A stretch of 35,000 nt of DNA from an uncultured Actinomycetes bacterium (GCA_903873135.1 CAIQNH010000060.1:1-35000), one strand, 5' to 3'. Counted from the stretch's first letter, positions 7,401-16,022 are shown. The notes: a model not told the origin generated them from the sequence alone. Made by a program: numbers and translations.

Positions 7401-8344
7401 GCGTCGAGCGACCGTTGGTGGTCGTCGGTCCCACCGCCTCGGGCAAGTCCGGTGTCGCGCTCGAGGTGGCCCGCCGGCGTCGGTCGGCCGGACGTCCGGT
7501 GGAGCTCGTCAGCTGCGACTCCATGGCGGTCTACCGGGGGATGGACGTGGGGACGGCTGCGCCGAGTGCCGCAGTGAGGGCGGAGGTTCCCCACCACCTG
7601 CTCGACGTGGTGGACCCGGAGCAGGAGTACTCGGTGAGCGAGTTCGCGCCAGCGGCCGCCGCCGTGCTCGACGACCTGGCCCGCCGCCGGGTCGCCGCCG
7701 TCCTGGTGGGTGGCACGGGACTGTACGTGCGGGCGGTGACCGACCAGCTCGAGGTCCCGCCCCGCTACGAGGAGGTCGCGGCCGAGCTGGAGGCGGAGCC
7801 CGACACGGGCGTCCTCTTCGAGCGACTGCGGCACCTCGATCCGATCGCCGCCTCCCGCATCCCGCCGGGCAACCGACGCCGGGTGGTCCGTGCGCTCGAG
7901 GTCACCATCGGCTCCGGTCGTCCCTTCTCCTCGGCGGGACCGGGCCTGCGTGCGTACCCGAGCACCCGGTTCGTCATGGTCGGGCTGTCCGTGCCGCGGG
8001 ACGTGCTCGCCGCCAGGATCCGGGCGCGCCTCGACGCCCAGCTCGACGCCGGGATGCTCGACGAGGTCCGGGCGCTGCTCGACTCACCCGACGGTCCGTC
8101 CCGCACCGCCCGGGAGGCGCTCGGGTACCGCGAGCTGCTGGCCCACCTGCGCGGGGAGTTGAGCCGAGACGAGGCGGTGGAGCTCACGGTCCTGCGGACG
8201 CGGCGGTTCGCCGTGCGTCAGGAGCGCTGGTTCCGTCGCGACCCCCGGATCGTCTGGTTCGACGCAGCGGACGTCGACCCGGCGGACCTGGCGCGACGCG
8301 TGGACGCCCACTGGGACGAAGTAGCCTCGGCTGATCGCGGGTGA
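7397..8344 (+). CDS. miaA: tRNA dimethylallyltransferase
   Basis: MiaA transfers the dimethylallyl group from DMAPP to N6 of A37 in tRNA, the step before MiaB. The 315-residue protein shows the P-loop GPTASGKS at 11-18, the substrate block DSMAVYRGMDVGTA, the GGTGLYVRA motif and the C-terminal ALGYREL and RTRRFAVRQERWFRRD segments that contact the tRNA. Length is normal. GTG 7397 overlaps the preceding stop as GTGA, implying translational coupling. dapF follows after 3 bp. Confidence 0.96.
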   Translation: MSVERPLVVVGPTASGKSGVALEVARRRRSAGRPVELVSCDSMAVYRGMDVGTAAPSAAVRAEVPHHLLDVVDPEQEYSVSEFAPAAAAVLDDLARRRVAAVLVGGTGLYVRAVTDQLEVPPRYEEVAAELEAEPDTGVLFERLRHLDPIAASRIPPGNRRRVVRALEVTIGSGRPFSSAGPGLRAYPSTRFVMVGLSVPRDVLAARIRARLDAQLDAGMLDEVRALLDSPDGPSRTAREALGYRELLAHLRGELSRDEAVELTVLRTRRFAVRQERWFRRDPRIVWFDAADVDPADLARRVDAHWDEVASADRG

Positions 8345-8347
8345 ACC

Positions 8348-9154
8348 ATGACCGGACTGAGCAAGCTCCACGGCCTCGGGAACGACTTCCTGGTGGCGCT
8401 GGTGGACCCGCCTGCACCTGACCCGGCGGTCGCGGCGGCCCTGTGCGCCCGGCGGACGGGCGTGGGTGCGGACGGACTGATCTACGGGCTCGTGCCGTCC
8501 GTGGACGACGCGGACGTCCGGATGGTCCTGCTCAACGCCGACGGCTCCGAGGCCGAGATCTCCGGCAACGGGATCCGGTGCCTGGCCCAGGAGTTCCTGC
8601 GGGTGGCCGGTCGTGGCGAGGGAACGGTGCGGATCGAGACCGCCGTCGGGGTGCGGACGGTCCGGACGGTGCGGGGCGACCCTGCCGGGGAGCTGGTGAG
8701 CGAGGTCGACTTCGGGATCGCCCGACCGGGACCCGGTGTGCTGCGGTCCGCCGATGCCGTCCCGGCCCGCCACCGGGCCAGCGTCGACGTGGGCAACCCC
8801 CACGTCGTGCTCGTGACCGATCGGGTCGACGACCTCGACGTCGCCGTGGTCGGCCCGCAGGTCGAGGCCGCCTACCCCGCCGGGGTCAACGTGCACCTGG
8901 CCACGGTCGGACCCGAGGACGCGGTCGCCCTGCGGGTCTGGGAGCGTGGCGTGGGCGTCACCGAGGCCTGCGGCTCGGGAGCGGTCGCCACCGCGTGGGC
9001 GCTGCACGAGCTCGGCCTGGTCGGCTCGCACGTGGCCGTGGACATGCCCGGCGGTTCCGTCGAGGTCGTCGTCGGCGACGACGGCCGCCTCTCGTTGGTG
9101 GGTCCGTCGGTGTTCGTCGGCTCGGTGGAGCCGGCCGAGGGGCTGTGGCCGTGA
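8348..9154 (+). CDS. dapF: Diaminopimelate epimerase
   Basis: DapF interconverts LL- and meso-diaminopimelate, giving the cross-linking residue of peptidoglycan and the precursor of lysine. The 268-residue protein has the two racemase half-domains with catalytic cysteines C78 (SGNGIRCLA) and C208 (TEACGSGA), plus the N-terminal HGLGNDF. It starts at ATG 8348, three bases after the miaA stop. dapC, dapE and dapD follow within 6 kb, so most of the late DAP pathway is clustered here; the miaA-dapF-hflX order is the same in Mycobacterium. Confidence 0.96.
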   Translation: MTGLSKLHGLGNDFLVALVDPPAPDPAVAAALCARRTGVGADGLIYGLVPSVDDADVRMVLLNADGSEAEISGNGIRCLAQEFLRVAGRGEGTVRIETAVGVRTVRTVRGDPAGELVSEVDFGIARPGPGVLRSADAVPARHRASVDVGNPHVVLVTDRVDDLDVAVVGPQVEAAYPAGVNVHLATVGPEDAVALRVWERGVGVTEACGSGAVATAWALHELGLVGSHVAVDMPGGSVEVVVGDDGRLSLVGPSVFVGSVEPAEGLWP

Positions 9155-10473
9155 GCCAACCCACGCACCGCGGCGGGTTCGGGGAGTTCGGTGGTGAGCG
9201 CGACGGTCTGATCGAGCGGACCTTCCGCGAGCGGATCCTGGTCGTGGGAGTGAGCTTCCCGCCGCACGACGACGAGGCCACCGATGCGTCCCTCGACGAG
9301 CTCGAGCTGCTGGTCGACACGGCGGGCGCCGACGTGGTCGGCCGGCTCTCGCAGCGGCGTCCGGCGCCGGACCCGGCGACCTACGTCGGTCGGGGCAAGG
9401 TCGAGGAGATCCTCGAGCTCGCCGAGGAGCTCGACTGCGACACGGTGGTCTTCGACGACGAGCTCTCCCCGGCGCAGCAGGCCAACCTCGAGCGCCTGCT
9501 CGGGCGATCGGCGATCGACCGGACCGCCGTCATCCTCGACATCTTCGCCCAGAACGCGCACAGCCAGGAGGGTGTGGCGCAGGTGCAGCTGGCCATGTTC
9601 CGCTACCGGCTCCCGCGGCTGCGTGGTCGGGGGCGGAGCCTCTCCCAGCAGGCCGGCGGCATCGGAGCCCGGCGTGGACCGGGCGAGACCCAGCTCGAGA
9701 TCGACCGGCGTCGCATCACCCGCCAGATCCACAAGCTCACGGCCGACCTCCGCTCGATCGCCCGGACCCGTGAGACGCAGGCCAAGGCCCGGACCCGTTC
9801 GGCACTGCGCCACGTGGTGGTGGTCGGGTACACCAACGCCGGCAAGTCGACGCTCCTCAACCGCCTGACGGACGCAGGTGTGCTGGTCGAGGACCGGTTG
9901 TTCGCCACCCTGGACGCCACGACCCGACGGCTCGAGCTACCCGGGGGGGAGACCGTGCTGTGCACCGACACGGTCGGCTTCGTCCGCAAGCTGCCCCACC
10001 AGCTCGTCGAGGCGTTCCGTGGGACGCTCGAGGTCGTCCACTCGGCCGACGTCGTGGTGCACGTGGTCGACGGCTCGGCGCCCGACCCCGACGGCTGCAT
10101 CGACGCGGTCCGGGAGGTGCTGCGCACCATCGGCGCCGACCTCGACGAGGAGCTCCTCGTGTTCAACAAGTCCGACCTGGGACCCGGCGCCGCCGAGCAG
10201 GCCGGGAGTCACCCGGGATCGGTGGCCATCTCGGCGGCGACGGGCGAGGGGATCGACGAGCTGCTGCGCCGCATCGGTGACCGCCTCCGGGCGCTCACGC
10301 AACCGGTCGAGCTCTTCGTCCCCTACGCCCGGGGCGACGTGATCGCAGCGTTGCACCGCAGCGGTGAGGTGCTGAGCGAGCGGGCCGGCGAGGGCGGGCT
10401 CACGGTCTCGGCCCGTCTCGACGCCCGCGTCGCCGGTCGCTTCGCCGAGTTCGCCGCCGAGGGGCTGGGGTGA
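9151..10473 (+). CDS. hflX: Ribosome-associated GTPase HflX
   Basis: HflX is a GTPase that binds 50S subunits and rescues stalled or stress-damaged ribosomes. The 440-residue protein has the glycine-rich N-terminal HflX domain (about 30-190, including the GRGKVEEI and GGIGARRGPGETQLE blocks), a coiled linker and the G domain with G1 GYTNAGKST (226-234), G3 DTVGF and G4 NKSD. GTG 9151 overlaps the dapF stop as GTGA. An earlier upstream continuation of this frame runs through dapF and is a shadow. It is followed by dapC with another GTGA junction. Confidence 0.96.
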   Translation: MSQPTHRGGFGEFGGERDGLIERTFRERILVVGVSFPPHDDEATDASLDELELLVDTAGADVVGRLSQRRPAPDPATYVGRGKVEEILELAEELDCDTVVFDDELSPAQQANLERLLGRSAIDRTAVILDIFAQNAHSQEGVAQVQLAMFRYRLPRLRGRGRSLSQQAGGIGARRGPGETQLEIDRRRITRQIHKLTADLRSIARTRETQAKARTRSALRHVVVVGYTNAGKSTLLNRLTDAGVLVEDRLFATLDATTRRLELPGGETVLCTDTVGFVRKLPHQLVEAFRGTLEVVHSADVVVHVVDGSAPDPDGCIDAVREVLRTIGADLDEELLVFNKSDLGPGAAEQAGSHPGSVAISAATGEGIDELLRRIGDRLRALTQPVELFVPYARGDVIAALHRSGEVLSERAGEGGLTVSARLDARVAGRFAEFAAEGLG

Positions 10474-11600
10474 ACGAGCCCTTCCGGCTGCCGCCGTACC
10501 CCTACGACCGCCTCGACGACGTGCGTGCGGTGGCGGCCGGCCACACCGGCGGGGCGGTCGACCTGTCGGTCGGCACACCGTGCGACGACCCGGCGCCCGC
10601 CGTGCTCGATGCGCTCCGCAGCGCCGCCGTGGCCTACCCGCCGTCCGTGGGGACGCTCGCGTTCCGCACGGCGGTCGCCGAGTGGTTCGCCCGACGCCTC
10701 GGTGTCGAGGTCGACCCCGGTCTGGTGGCGGCGTGCGTCGGGAGCAAGGAGTTCGTCGCAGGTCTCCCGCACTGGCTCCGGCTCCGCGACCCCGGGCGCG
10801 ACACGGTCCTGTACCCGGCGGTGAGCTACCCGTCCTACGCCATGGGTGCGCTCCTGGCGGGCTGCCGTGCGGTGCCGGTCGCAGTCGACGCCGAGTGGCG
10901 CCTCGACCTGACCTCGGTCGATCCGGCCGATGCCGGGCGGGCCCTCTGCCTGTGGGTGAACACCCCCGGTAACCCTGCCGGCGCGCTCGACGACCTGGTG
11001 GCGGCGGCGGAGTGGGGACGGTCGCACGGCGTCCCGGTGGTCTCCGACGAGTGCTACGTCGAGTTCACCTGGGTGGGGGAGCCACCGGTCGCCGGTGTCC
11101 CTCCGGGGCGGACCATCCTCGAGGCGGGGGTCGACGGTGTGCTCGCCCTCCACTCGCTCTCGAAGCGGTCCAATCTGGCCGGGGTGCGCGCCGGCTGCTA
11201 CGTGGGCGACCCCGAGCTGGTGCACCACCTCTCCGAGCTGCGCAAGCACGCTGGCCTGATGGTCCCCGGCCCGGCCCAGGCGGCGGCTGTCGCAGCGTTC
11301 GCCGACCACCGCCACGTCGAGGAGCAGCGGGAGCGGTACCGGTCGCGCCTCGAGCGGCTGGCGGGCATCCTGGAGTCCACCGGCCTGCAGGTGCCCCGGC
11401 CCGAGGGTGGCTTCTACCTGTGGGTCCCGGCACCGGACGGCGACGCCTGGGCCCTGGTCGGCCACCTCGCAGCGACCCTCGGGATCGTGGCCAGTCCCGG
11501 CGAGTTCTACGGTCCGGCCGCCGCCGACCACGTCCGGTTTGCCGTCGTGCAGCCCGACAGCGCACTCGACCTGGTGCAGCAGCGGGCCGAGTCGGCCTGA
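10470..11600 (+). CDS. dapC: Succinyldiaminopimelate aminotransferase (class I/II, PLP)
   Basis: A fold-type I PLP aminotransferase of 376 residues: NTPGNP at 164-169, VSDECY with the pyridine-binding D193, and the Schiff-base lysine K232 in HSLSKRSNLAG. The SLSKRSN form is typical of DapC, which makes N-succinyl-LL-2,6-diaminopimelate from N-succinyl-2-amino-6-ketopimelate with glutamate as amino donor. The neighbouring dapF, dapE and dapD strongly support this substrate. GTG 10470 overlaps the hflX stop as GTGA. Without that context, only a general aminotransferase could be claimed. Confidence 0.9.
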   Translation: MNEPFRLPPYPYDRLDDVRAVAAGHTGGAVDLSVGTPCDDPAPAVLDALRSAAVAYPPSVGTLAFRTAVAEWFARRLGVEVDPGLVAACVGSKEFVAGLPHWLRLRDPGRDTVLYPAVSYPSYAMGALLAGCRAVPVAVDAEWRLDLTSVDPADAGRALCLWVNTPGNPAGALDDLVAAAEWGRSHGVPVVSDECYVEFTWVGEPPVAGVPPGRTILEAGVDGVLALHSLSKRSNLAGVRAGCYVGDPELVHHLSELRKHAGLMVPGPAQAAAVAAFADHRHVEEQRERYRSRLERLAGILESTGLQVPRPEGGFYLWVPAPDGDAWALVGHLAATLGIVASPGEFYGPAAADHVRFAVVQPDSALDLVQQRAESA

Positions 11601-11636
11601 GTCCGACAGATCGCCGCACCAGCGGCACCGGGCGAG

Positions 11637-11663
11637 CATAATGACGGGACGTCTCCGAGGAGG
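11637..11663 (+). promoter_or_regulatory. Promoter and strong Shine-Dalgarno of the proline-rich membrane protein gene
   Basis: CATAAT (11637-11642) is one of the best -10 hexamers of the window. It is followed by GAGGAGG (11657-11663), 6 nt before GTG 11670. No recognisable -35 was found. Unlike many neighbours, this gene has a leadered mRNA. Confidence 0.55.
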
Positions 11664-11669
11664 TTGACC

Positions 11670-12428
11670 GTGGCCGATGGAACCAAGCCCCCCAAGGGCG
11701 CGCTGATCGCCGGTCTGGTGATGCTCGCGCTGTCGCTCGCGGCGTGCGGCGCCGGTGGTGCGGGATGCGCCTCCTTCGTCAACGACATCGCCAGCCTGGC
11801 GAGCGAGACCGGTTCGAGTGCCTTCGGCAGCCCGGTCGAGTTCACGGCGACCTCCGGCAACGGGGCGATCGTCATGTCGACCACCTCCGACCTGCAGTGC
11901 ACGGGCGAGGACGCCTCCGGGTCGCCCATCTCGTTCAGCGCTCCGCCGAGCGGATCCTCGGGCTCGCTCGACAGTGGGTCGGAGACCTACAACCTCGAGC
12001 AGTTCTTCGAGACGACCGAGGGCACGACCTACACCGTGACCTGCGAGGGAGCCTCGAGCTTCTCCTCCGACGGTCGCTACCTCGTGGTGCCGTTCCCCGG
12101 GTTCGGCTCGCTCGGCCTCGGTGCAGCCGGCATCGGGCTCGGCATGGTGCTCGCCGTCCTCGGTCTGATCTTCCTGATCGTCGGCCTGGTCCGCCGGTCC
12201 AGTTGGAAGAAGCGCAACGCCGCTCCGGCCGCCTACGCACCGCAGGCCGGCTACGCCCCGCCCCCGGGCGGCGGTGGCTACCCGCCGCCGCCGGCCGCCC
12301 CCGGTGCGGTGCCGTCGGCACCGCCGCCTCCGGCCGCACCGACCCCGCCCTCGGCACCGCCGCCTCCGGCCGCACCGCCCCCACCTTCGGCACCGCCGCC
12401 TCCGGCCGCACCGCCGCCCCCGCAGTAG
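11670..12428 (+). CDS. Membrane protein with N-terminal lipobox-like anchor and proline-rich repeat tail
   Basis: No family is recognised. The 252 residues are laid out as follows: a hydrophobic segment ending in the lipobox-like LSLAAC (C26); a Ser/Thr/Gly-rich domain with further cysteines at about 36, 77 and 125; a strong transmembrane helix at about 150-174 followed by a basic stretch (RRSSWKK); and a tail rich in Pro and Ala made of three 12-residue units (SAPPPPAAP plus three). If C26 is lipidated the protein would be anchored twice; otherwise it has two helices with an outside domain and a cytoplasmic Pro-rich tail. It interrupts the dap cluster, between dapC and dapE, and has its own promoter. 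Confidence 0.75.
   Translation: MADGTKPPKGALIAGLVMLALSLAACGAGGAGCASFVNDIASLASETGSSAFGSPVEFTATSGNGAIVMSTTSDLQCTGEDASGSPISFSAPPSGSSGSLDSGSETYNLEQFFETTEGTTYTVTCEGASSFSSDGRYLVVPFPGFGSLGLGAAGIGLGMVLAVLGLIFLIVGLVRRSSWKKRNAAPAAYAPQAGYAPPPGGGGYPPPPAAPGAVPSAPPPPAAPTPPSAPPPPAAPPPPSAPPPPAAPPPPQ
12315..12422 (+). repeat. Three tandem 36-bp units encoding a proline-rich tail
   Basis: Units start at 12315, 12351 and 12387, each beginning TCGGCACCGCCGCCTCCGGC and coding for 12 residues (SAPPPPAAP followed by three of T, P or A). The copies differ at only a few third positions, so they probably arose by recent duplication. Confidence 0.85.
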
Positions 12429-12462
12429 CGCAACCGATCGCGCGGGCACGTGCTCGTCGCGC

Positions 12463-12468
12463 CAGACT
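12463..12468 (+). promoter_or_regulatory. -10 element of dapE (leaderless layout)
   Basis: CAGACT lies 7 nt before GTG 12476, with no Shine-Dalgarno between. It gives the dapE-dapD pair its own transcription start. Confidence 0.5.
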
Positions 12469-12475
12469 GCCGATC

Positions 12476-13558
12476 GTGACCAGAGACGACCTGCTGCACC
12501 TGACCGCCGAGCTGGTCGACGTCGAGTCGGTCAGCTTCGACGAGTCGACCCTGGTGGGGCTCCTCGAGACGGAACTGCGGTCGCTCGACCACCTCACCGT
12601 GGACCGGGTGGGTGACAACCTGGTGGCCCGCACCGAGCTGGGACGAGACCTGCGCGTGGTGCTCGGAGGACACACCGACACGGTCCCGGTCAACGAGAAC
12701 CTCCCCGCCCGGTTCGTGGGTGACGAGGTCTGGGGTTGCGGCGCTGCCGACATGAAGGGCGGACTGGCCGTGATGCTCGAGCTCGCTCGCCGCCACCGGG
12801 AGCCGGCGCTCGACGTGACGTGGATCTTCTACGCCCGGGAGGAGGTCGCCGCCGACCACTCGGGTCTCGCCGAGCTCATCGAGGTGCGACCCGACCTGCT
12901 CGCCGGTGACGTCGCCATCCTCGGGGAACCCACGACCGGGGACGTCGAGGCCGGGTGCCAGGGAGTGCTCCGGGTGACCCTGACGATGGCCGGGGCCCGG
13001 GCCCACACCGCTCGGGCCTGGATGGGCCGCAACGCCGTCCACCGCCTCGGTTCGCTGCTGGTCGCGCTCAGCGAGTTCGAGCCACGTCGCCCCGAGATCT
13101 GCGGGCTCCAGTTCCACGAGGCCCTCCAGGCCACCCACGTGGAGGCCGGGGTGGCCGGGAACGTCGTGCCGGACCGGGCTGAGGTCCGCATCGCCCACCG
13201 CTTCGCCCCGGATCGGACGGCCGACGAGGCCGAGGCGTGGCTCCGCTCCTTCCTCGAGCCGTTCACGGAGCCCGGGGACGAACTCGTCGTCGACGACCGT
13301 TCCCCGGCGGCCTGGCCGGCGCTCGAGCACCCGTTGGTCCGGTCGCTGGTGCGTCGGAACGGCCTGGACGTTCGGTCCAAGCTCGGGTGGACCGACGTGG
13401 CTCGGTTCACCGAGCTCGGGGTCCCGGCGATCAACCTGGGGCCCGGTGACTCGACGCTGGCCCACACCCGTGACGAGCGGGTGTCGGCCGCGTCGCTCGA
13501 GCGGACGTTCGCGTCGCTCGACGACCTGCTGACCAACGGAGTGGAGGCCACGACGTGA
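12476..13558 (+). CDS. dapE: Succinyl-diaminopimelate desuccinylase
   Basis: DapE is the di-zinc amidohydrolase (M20 family) that releases succinate from N-succinyl-LL-DAP. The 360-residue protein shows the metal ligands and catalytic residues H66 and D68 (GGHTDTVP), D92 (GAADMKGG), the E122-E123 pair (AREEVA), E142-type and the final His in LAHTRDE, with the dimerisation domain between. GTG 12476 is preceded by a -10-like CAGACT at 7 nt, so a leaderless mRNA is expected. The gene ends in a GTGA overlap with dapD. Other M20 peptidases share the fold, but the dap neighbours settle the assignment. Confidence 0.93.
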   Translation: MTRDDLLHLTAELVDVESVSFDESTLVGLLETELRSLDHLTVDRVGDNLVARTELGRDLRVVLGGHTDTVPVNENLPARFVGDEVWGCGAADMKGGLAVMLELARRHREPALDVTWIFYAREEVAADHSGLAELIEVRPDLLAGDVAILGEPTTGDVEAGCQGVLRVTLTMAGARAHTARAWMGRNAVHRLGSLLVALSEFEPRRPEICGLQFHEALQATHVEAGVAGNVVPDRAEVRIAHRFAPDRTADEAEAWLRSFLEPFTEPGDELVVDDRSPAAWPALEHPLVRSLVRRNGLDVRSKLGWTDVARFTELGVPAINLGPGDSTLAHTRDERVSAASLERTFASLDDLLTNGVEATT

Positions 13559-14661
13559 CCGACCTGACCATGGACGAACTCCGGGCCCGTCCGGGCCACG
13601 TGGACCCGGCGGCCTACGGCCTCGGTGTCGCCGACCTCGCCGCTGACGGCACCGTGCTGTCGGTGTGGTTCGCCACCGTCAACCTGGGCGTGCACCTGGG
13701 TGCAGCGGCGCTCCTCGCCGACGTGGCCGGGCTCGACGGTCCGGTGGGCACGGCCGAGCTCGACGACGAACAGCTCGACCGGGTGCTCGACCGGTCGGGG
13801 GTGGACGCCGAGGACCGCTCGTCCCATCCGAACCTGGCTGCCGTGGCGGCGCTGCGGGGTGCCAACCGGACGCACGCCCGGCTGCCGACCCGCCAGCAGG
13901 TGGTCGTGACCGCCATCGCCTCCCTGCAGGACGCGCCCGCCGACGCCGCGGACGCGTACCTGCGCCTGCACCTGCTCTCGCACCGGCTCGTGGTCCCGCA
14001 CGGGCTCTCGCTGGACGGAGTGTTCGGGCTGCTGGCCAACGTGGCCTGGACCGATCGCGGCCCCTGTCCGGTCCCCGACCTCCCGGGGGTGCAGGCGGCT
14101 GCGCGCGCCGCGGGTGAGTCCGTCACGGTCCTCGGTGTCGACAAGTTCCCGCGCATGGTCGACTACGTCGTGCCGAGCGGCGTGCGCATCGCCGACGCCG
14201 ACCGGGTGCGGTTGGGTGCCCACCTCGCCGAGGGCACCACGGTCATGCACGAGGGGTTCGTGAACTTCAACGCCGGCACCCTCGGCCCGGCCATGGTCGA
14301 GGGTCGCATCAGCGCCGGCGTCGTCGTGGGGGCGAACTCCGACCTGGGCGGCAGCGCCTCGATCATGGGCACGCTCTCGGGCGGCGGCAAGGAGGTGATC
14401 GCCATCGGCGAGGACTGCCTCGTGGGGGCGAACGCCGGGATCGGCATCTCCCTCGGGGACCGCTGCGTGGTGGAGGCCGGCCTCTACGTGACCGCCGGGA
14501 CCGTGGTCACGCTGCCCGACGGCGCCACGGCCAAGGCCCGGACGCTGAGCGGCGTGCCCGACCTGCTGTTCCGGAGGAACTCGACGACGGGTGCCGTCGA
14601 GGTGTTGCCCCGATCGGGGACGTGGTCGGAGGGGCTGAACGCCGCCCTGCACGACAACTGA
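13555..14661 (+). CDS. dapD: Tetrahydrodipicolinate N-succinyltransferase (actinobacterial type)
   Basis: DapD succinylates tetrahydrodipicolinate using succinyl-CoA, the first step of the succinylase branch of lysine/DAP synthesis. The 368-residue protein has an N-terminal alpha/beta domain and, from about residue 205, a left-handed beta-helix of hexapeptide-like turns (for example [20 protein letters not shown], then [19 protein letters not shown]). The long form with an N-terminal extension is the actinobacterial type, longer than the E. coli enzyme of about 274 residues. It starts at GTG 13555 overlapping the dapE stop (GTGA), so the two are translationally coupled. It converges on lexA across a hairpin. 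Confidence 0.95.
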   Translation: MTDLTMDELRARPGHVDPAAYGLGVADLAADGTVLSVWFATVNLGVHLGAAALLADVAGLDGPVGTAELDDEQLDRVLDRSGVDAEDRSSHPNLAAVAALRGANRTHARLPTRQQVVVTAIASLQDAPADAADAYLRLHLLSHRLVVPHGLSLDGVFGLLANVAWTDRGPCPVPDLPGVQAAARAAGESVTVLGVDKFPRMVDYVVPSGVRIADADRVRLGAHLAEGTTVMHEGFVNFNAGTLGPAMVEGRISAGVVVGANSDLGGSASIMGTLSGGGKEVIAIGEDCLVGANAGIGISLGDRCVVEAGLYVTAGTVVTLPDGATAKARTLSGVPDLLFRRNSTTGAVEVLPRSGTWSEGLNAALHDN

Positions 14662-14664
14662 ACC

Positions 14665-14693
14665 GGCGCAGCGCCACCGGAGGACGCTGCGTC
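14665..14693. terminator. Hairpin between convergent dapD and lexA
   Basis: GGCGCAGCG (14665-14673) pairs with CGCTGCGTC (14685-14693), a 9-bp stem with one G-T wobble and an 11-nt loop. It begins 3 bases after the dapD stop and reaches the lexA stop codon. A T tract is missing, so it may act as a bidirectional non-canonical terminator or a 3' end stabiliser. Confidence 0.5.
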
Positions 14694-15330
14694 AGAGTCG
14701 GCGGAGCACGGTGACGACCTTGCCGTAGACGGTCACCTCGTCGGCGTCGAGCACGATCGGCTCCATCCGTTCGTTCGCCGGCTCGAGGGTGACCCGGTTG
14801 CCCTTGCGGCGGAAGGTCTTGACCGTGGCCTCCTCGCCGGGGATGCCGGCGACCACCACGTCGCCGTTCCGGGCCTCGGGCTCCACCCGGGCGACCACGA
14901 AGTCGCCGTCGAGGATCCCGGCGTCGATCATGGACTCCCCGCGGACCCGGAGCATGAACAGTTCGCCGTCCCCGGTGAAGTCGGCCGGGAGCGGGACGAG
15001 TTCCTCGACCTGCTCCTGGGCCAGGACCCCGGTGCCGGCCGCGACGTCACCGACGAGCGGGACGTGACGGGTCGGGCGTCGCTGGGCCGTGGTGCCGCTG
15101 GCGGTGTCCGACGTGACCTGGATCGCCCGGGGCTGGGTCGGGTTCCGTCGCAGGTAGCCGAGCCGCTGGAGCGTGTGGAGGTGGCTGTGGACCGTGGAGG
15201 GGGAGGCCAGGCCGACCGCCTGGCCGATCTCCCGCACCGACGGGGGGTAGCCCCGCTCGTCGACCGTCCGCTCGATGAAGGCGAGGATGTCGAGCTGCCG
15301 CTGGGTGAGCTGTTCGCTGCTGGGGGACAC
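14692..15330 (-). CDS. lexA: LexA repressor (SOS master regulator)
   Basis: LexA represses SOS genes and cleaves itself when RecA filaments form. The 212-residue protein has the winged-helix domain at 5-70 (YPPSVREIGQAVGLASPSTVHSHL), the cleavage site A98-G99 in DVAAGTG, and the serine-lysine dyad S133 (RGESMID) and K171 (ATVKTF). GTG 15330 was chosen because AGGAGG lies 6 nt upstream and it matches the family's N-terminus; the frame is open for another 85 codons, but that part overlaps the promoter. Two LexA boxes (15390-15401 and 15434-15445) lie at and upstream of a TACGAT -10, so the gene is autoregulated. Confidence 0.97.
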   Translation of the reverse strand: MSPSSEQLTQRQLDILAFIERTVDERGYPPSVREIGQAVGLASPSTVHSHLHTLQRLGYLRRNPTQPRAIQVTSDTASGTTAQRRPTRHVPLVGDVAAGTGVLAQEQVEELVPLPADFTGDGELFMLRVRGESMIDAGILDGDFVVARVEPEARNGDVVVAGIPGEEATVKTFRRKGNRVTLEPANERMEPIVLDADEVTVYGKVVTVLRRL

Positions 15331-15389
15331 GGACGCCTCCTGGGGTGCCTGCTGGGTGGTGCCTGCGGACGGCCGGGGATCCGGCCGTC

Positions 15390-15445
15390 GAACAGGTGTT
15401 CCAGATCGTAGCAGGCCGGGACGGCGGGGAGTGGAACATTCGTTC
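15390..15445 (-). promoter_or_regulatory. lexA promoter with two LexA boxes
   Basis: On the minus strand, TACGAT (15410 down to 15405) is a -10 element. One SOS box GAACAGGTGTTC (15390-15401) sits over the expected start of transcription and a second, GAACATTCGTTC (15434-15445), lies upstream of the -35 region. Both match GAAC-N4-GTTC exactly. Confidence 0.85.
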
Positions 15446-15455
15446 GATCCAGCCC

Positions 15456-15504
15456 TTGACACCGAACACCCGTTCGCTGCAGACTGAATGACGAACAGGT
15501 GTTC
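15456..15504 (+). promoter_or_regulatory. SOS promoter of the LysM gene with two LexA boxes
   Basis: TTGACA (15456-15461) and CAGACT (15480-15485) are 18 bp apart. The SOS box GAACACCCGTTC (15464-15475) fills the spacer, and a second box GAACAGGTGTTC (15493-15504) starts where transcription would begin. A further hexamer AAGAAT (15571-15576) lies 7 nt before the ATG and could give a second, leaderless start. Confidence 0.85.
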
Positions 15505-15583
15505 GGCGTCGGTCTGCGCTGTTCTGGGGCCGCAGATCGACGCCGAACCCTGAGTGTCACACCTCACCGAAAGAATCACATCC

Positions 15584-16021
15584 ATGGCAGCTCCAGTCCG
15601 TCCCGAGTCCTACCGCAGCGTTCCGGTCCGCACCGTTCCGGTCCGTACCGCTCCGGTCCGTACCGCTCCCACCCGTCCCGCCCTCCGGGTGATCGAGGGG
15701 GGCGGAGGTGCCCGCACCCCCGACCGCTACCTCGTCCGGCGGGTGGCCGCAGTCGTCTGCTGTGCCCTGGCACTGGTCCTCGGCCTGCGGGGGGCCGCCC
15801 TCGGGGTGTCCGCCCTGGTGGCTCCCTCGGCCTCGGCGACGGACGGTGCCGTGGCGTCGACGGTCCACATCGCCCGGGGCGGTGACACGCTCTGGGGGGT
15901 GGCCACCCGGTACGCACCAGAGGTCGACCCGAGGGTCGCGATCGACGACCTGATCGCCCTCAACGGCGGCTCGACCCTGCAGGTCGGCCAGCGAGTCCTC
16001 CTCCCGGCCGACTGGTTCTGA
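15584..16021 (+). CDS. Membrane-anchored LysM protein, probable SOS-induced cell division suppressor
   Basis: The 145-residue protein has a cytoplasmic basic N-terminus with tandem PVRT repeats (13-32), one transmembrane helix at about 53-80 and an external C-terminal LysM domain at about 93-141 (VHIARGGDTLWGVATRYAP ... LQVGQRVLLP), which binds peptidoglycan glycans. In B. subtilis (YneA) and M. tuberculosis (Rv2719c), a small membrane LysM protein encoded next to lexA delays division during SOS. The divergent position beside lexA, and two LexA boxes in its own promoter, support the same role here. ATG 15584 was preferred over GTG 15554, 10 codons upstream; neither has a good Shine-Dalgarno. 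Confidence 0.88.
   Translation: MAAPVRPESYRSVPVRTVPVRTAPVRTAPTRPALRVIEGGGGARTPDRYLVRRVAAVVCCALALVLGLRGAALGVSALVAPSASATDGAVASTVHIARGGDTLWGVATRYAPEVDPRVAIDDLIALNGGSTLQVGQRVLLPADWF
15620..15679 (+). repeat. 15-bp tandem repeat in the LysM gene
   Basis: Units start at 15620, 15635 and 15650, nearly identical to GTTCCGGTCCGTACC, and a worn fourth copy starts at 15665. They encode VPVRT, VPVRT, APVRT and APTRP in the cytoplasmic tail. Length variation between strains is likely. Confidence 0.85.
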
Positions 16022-16022
16022 G

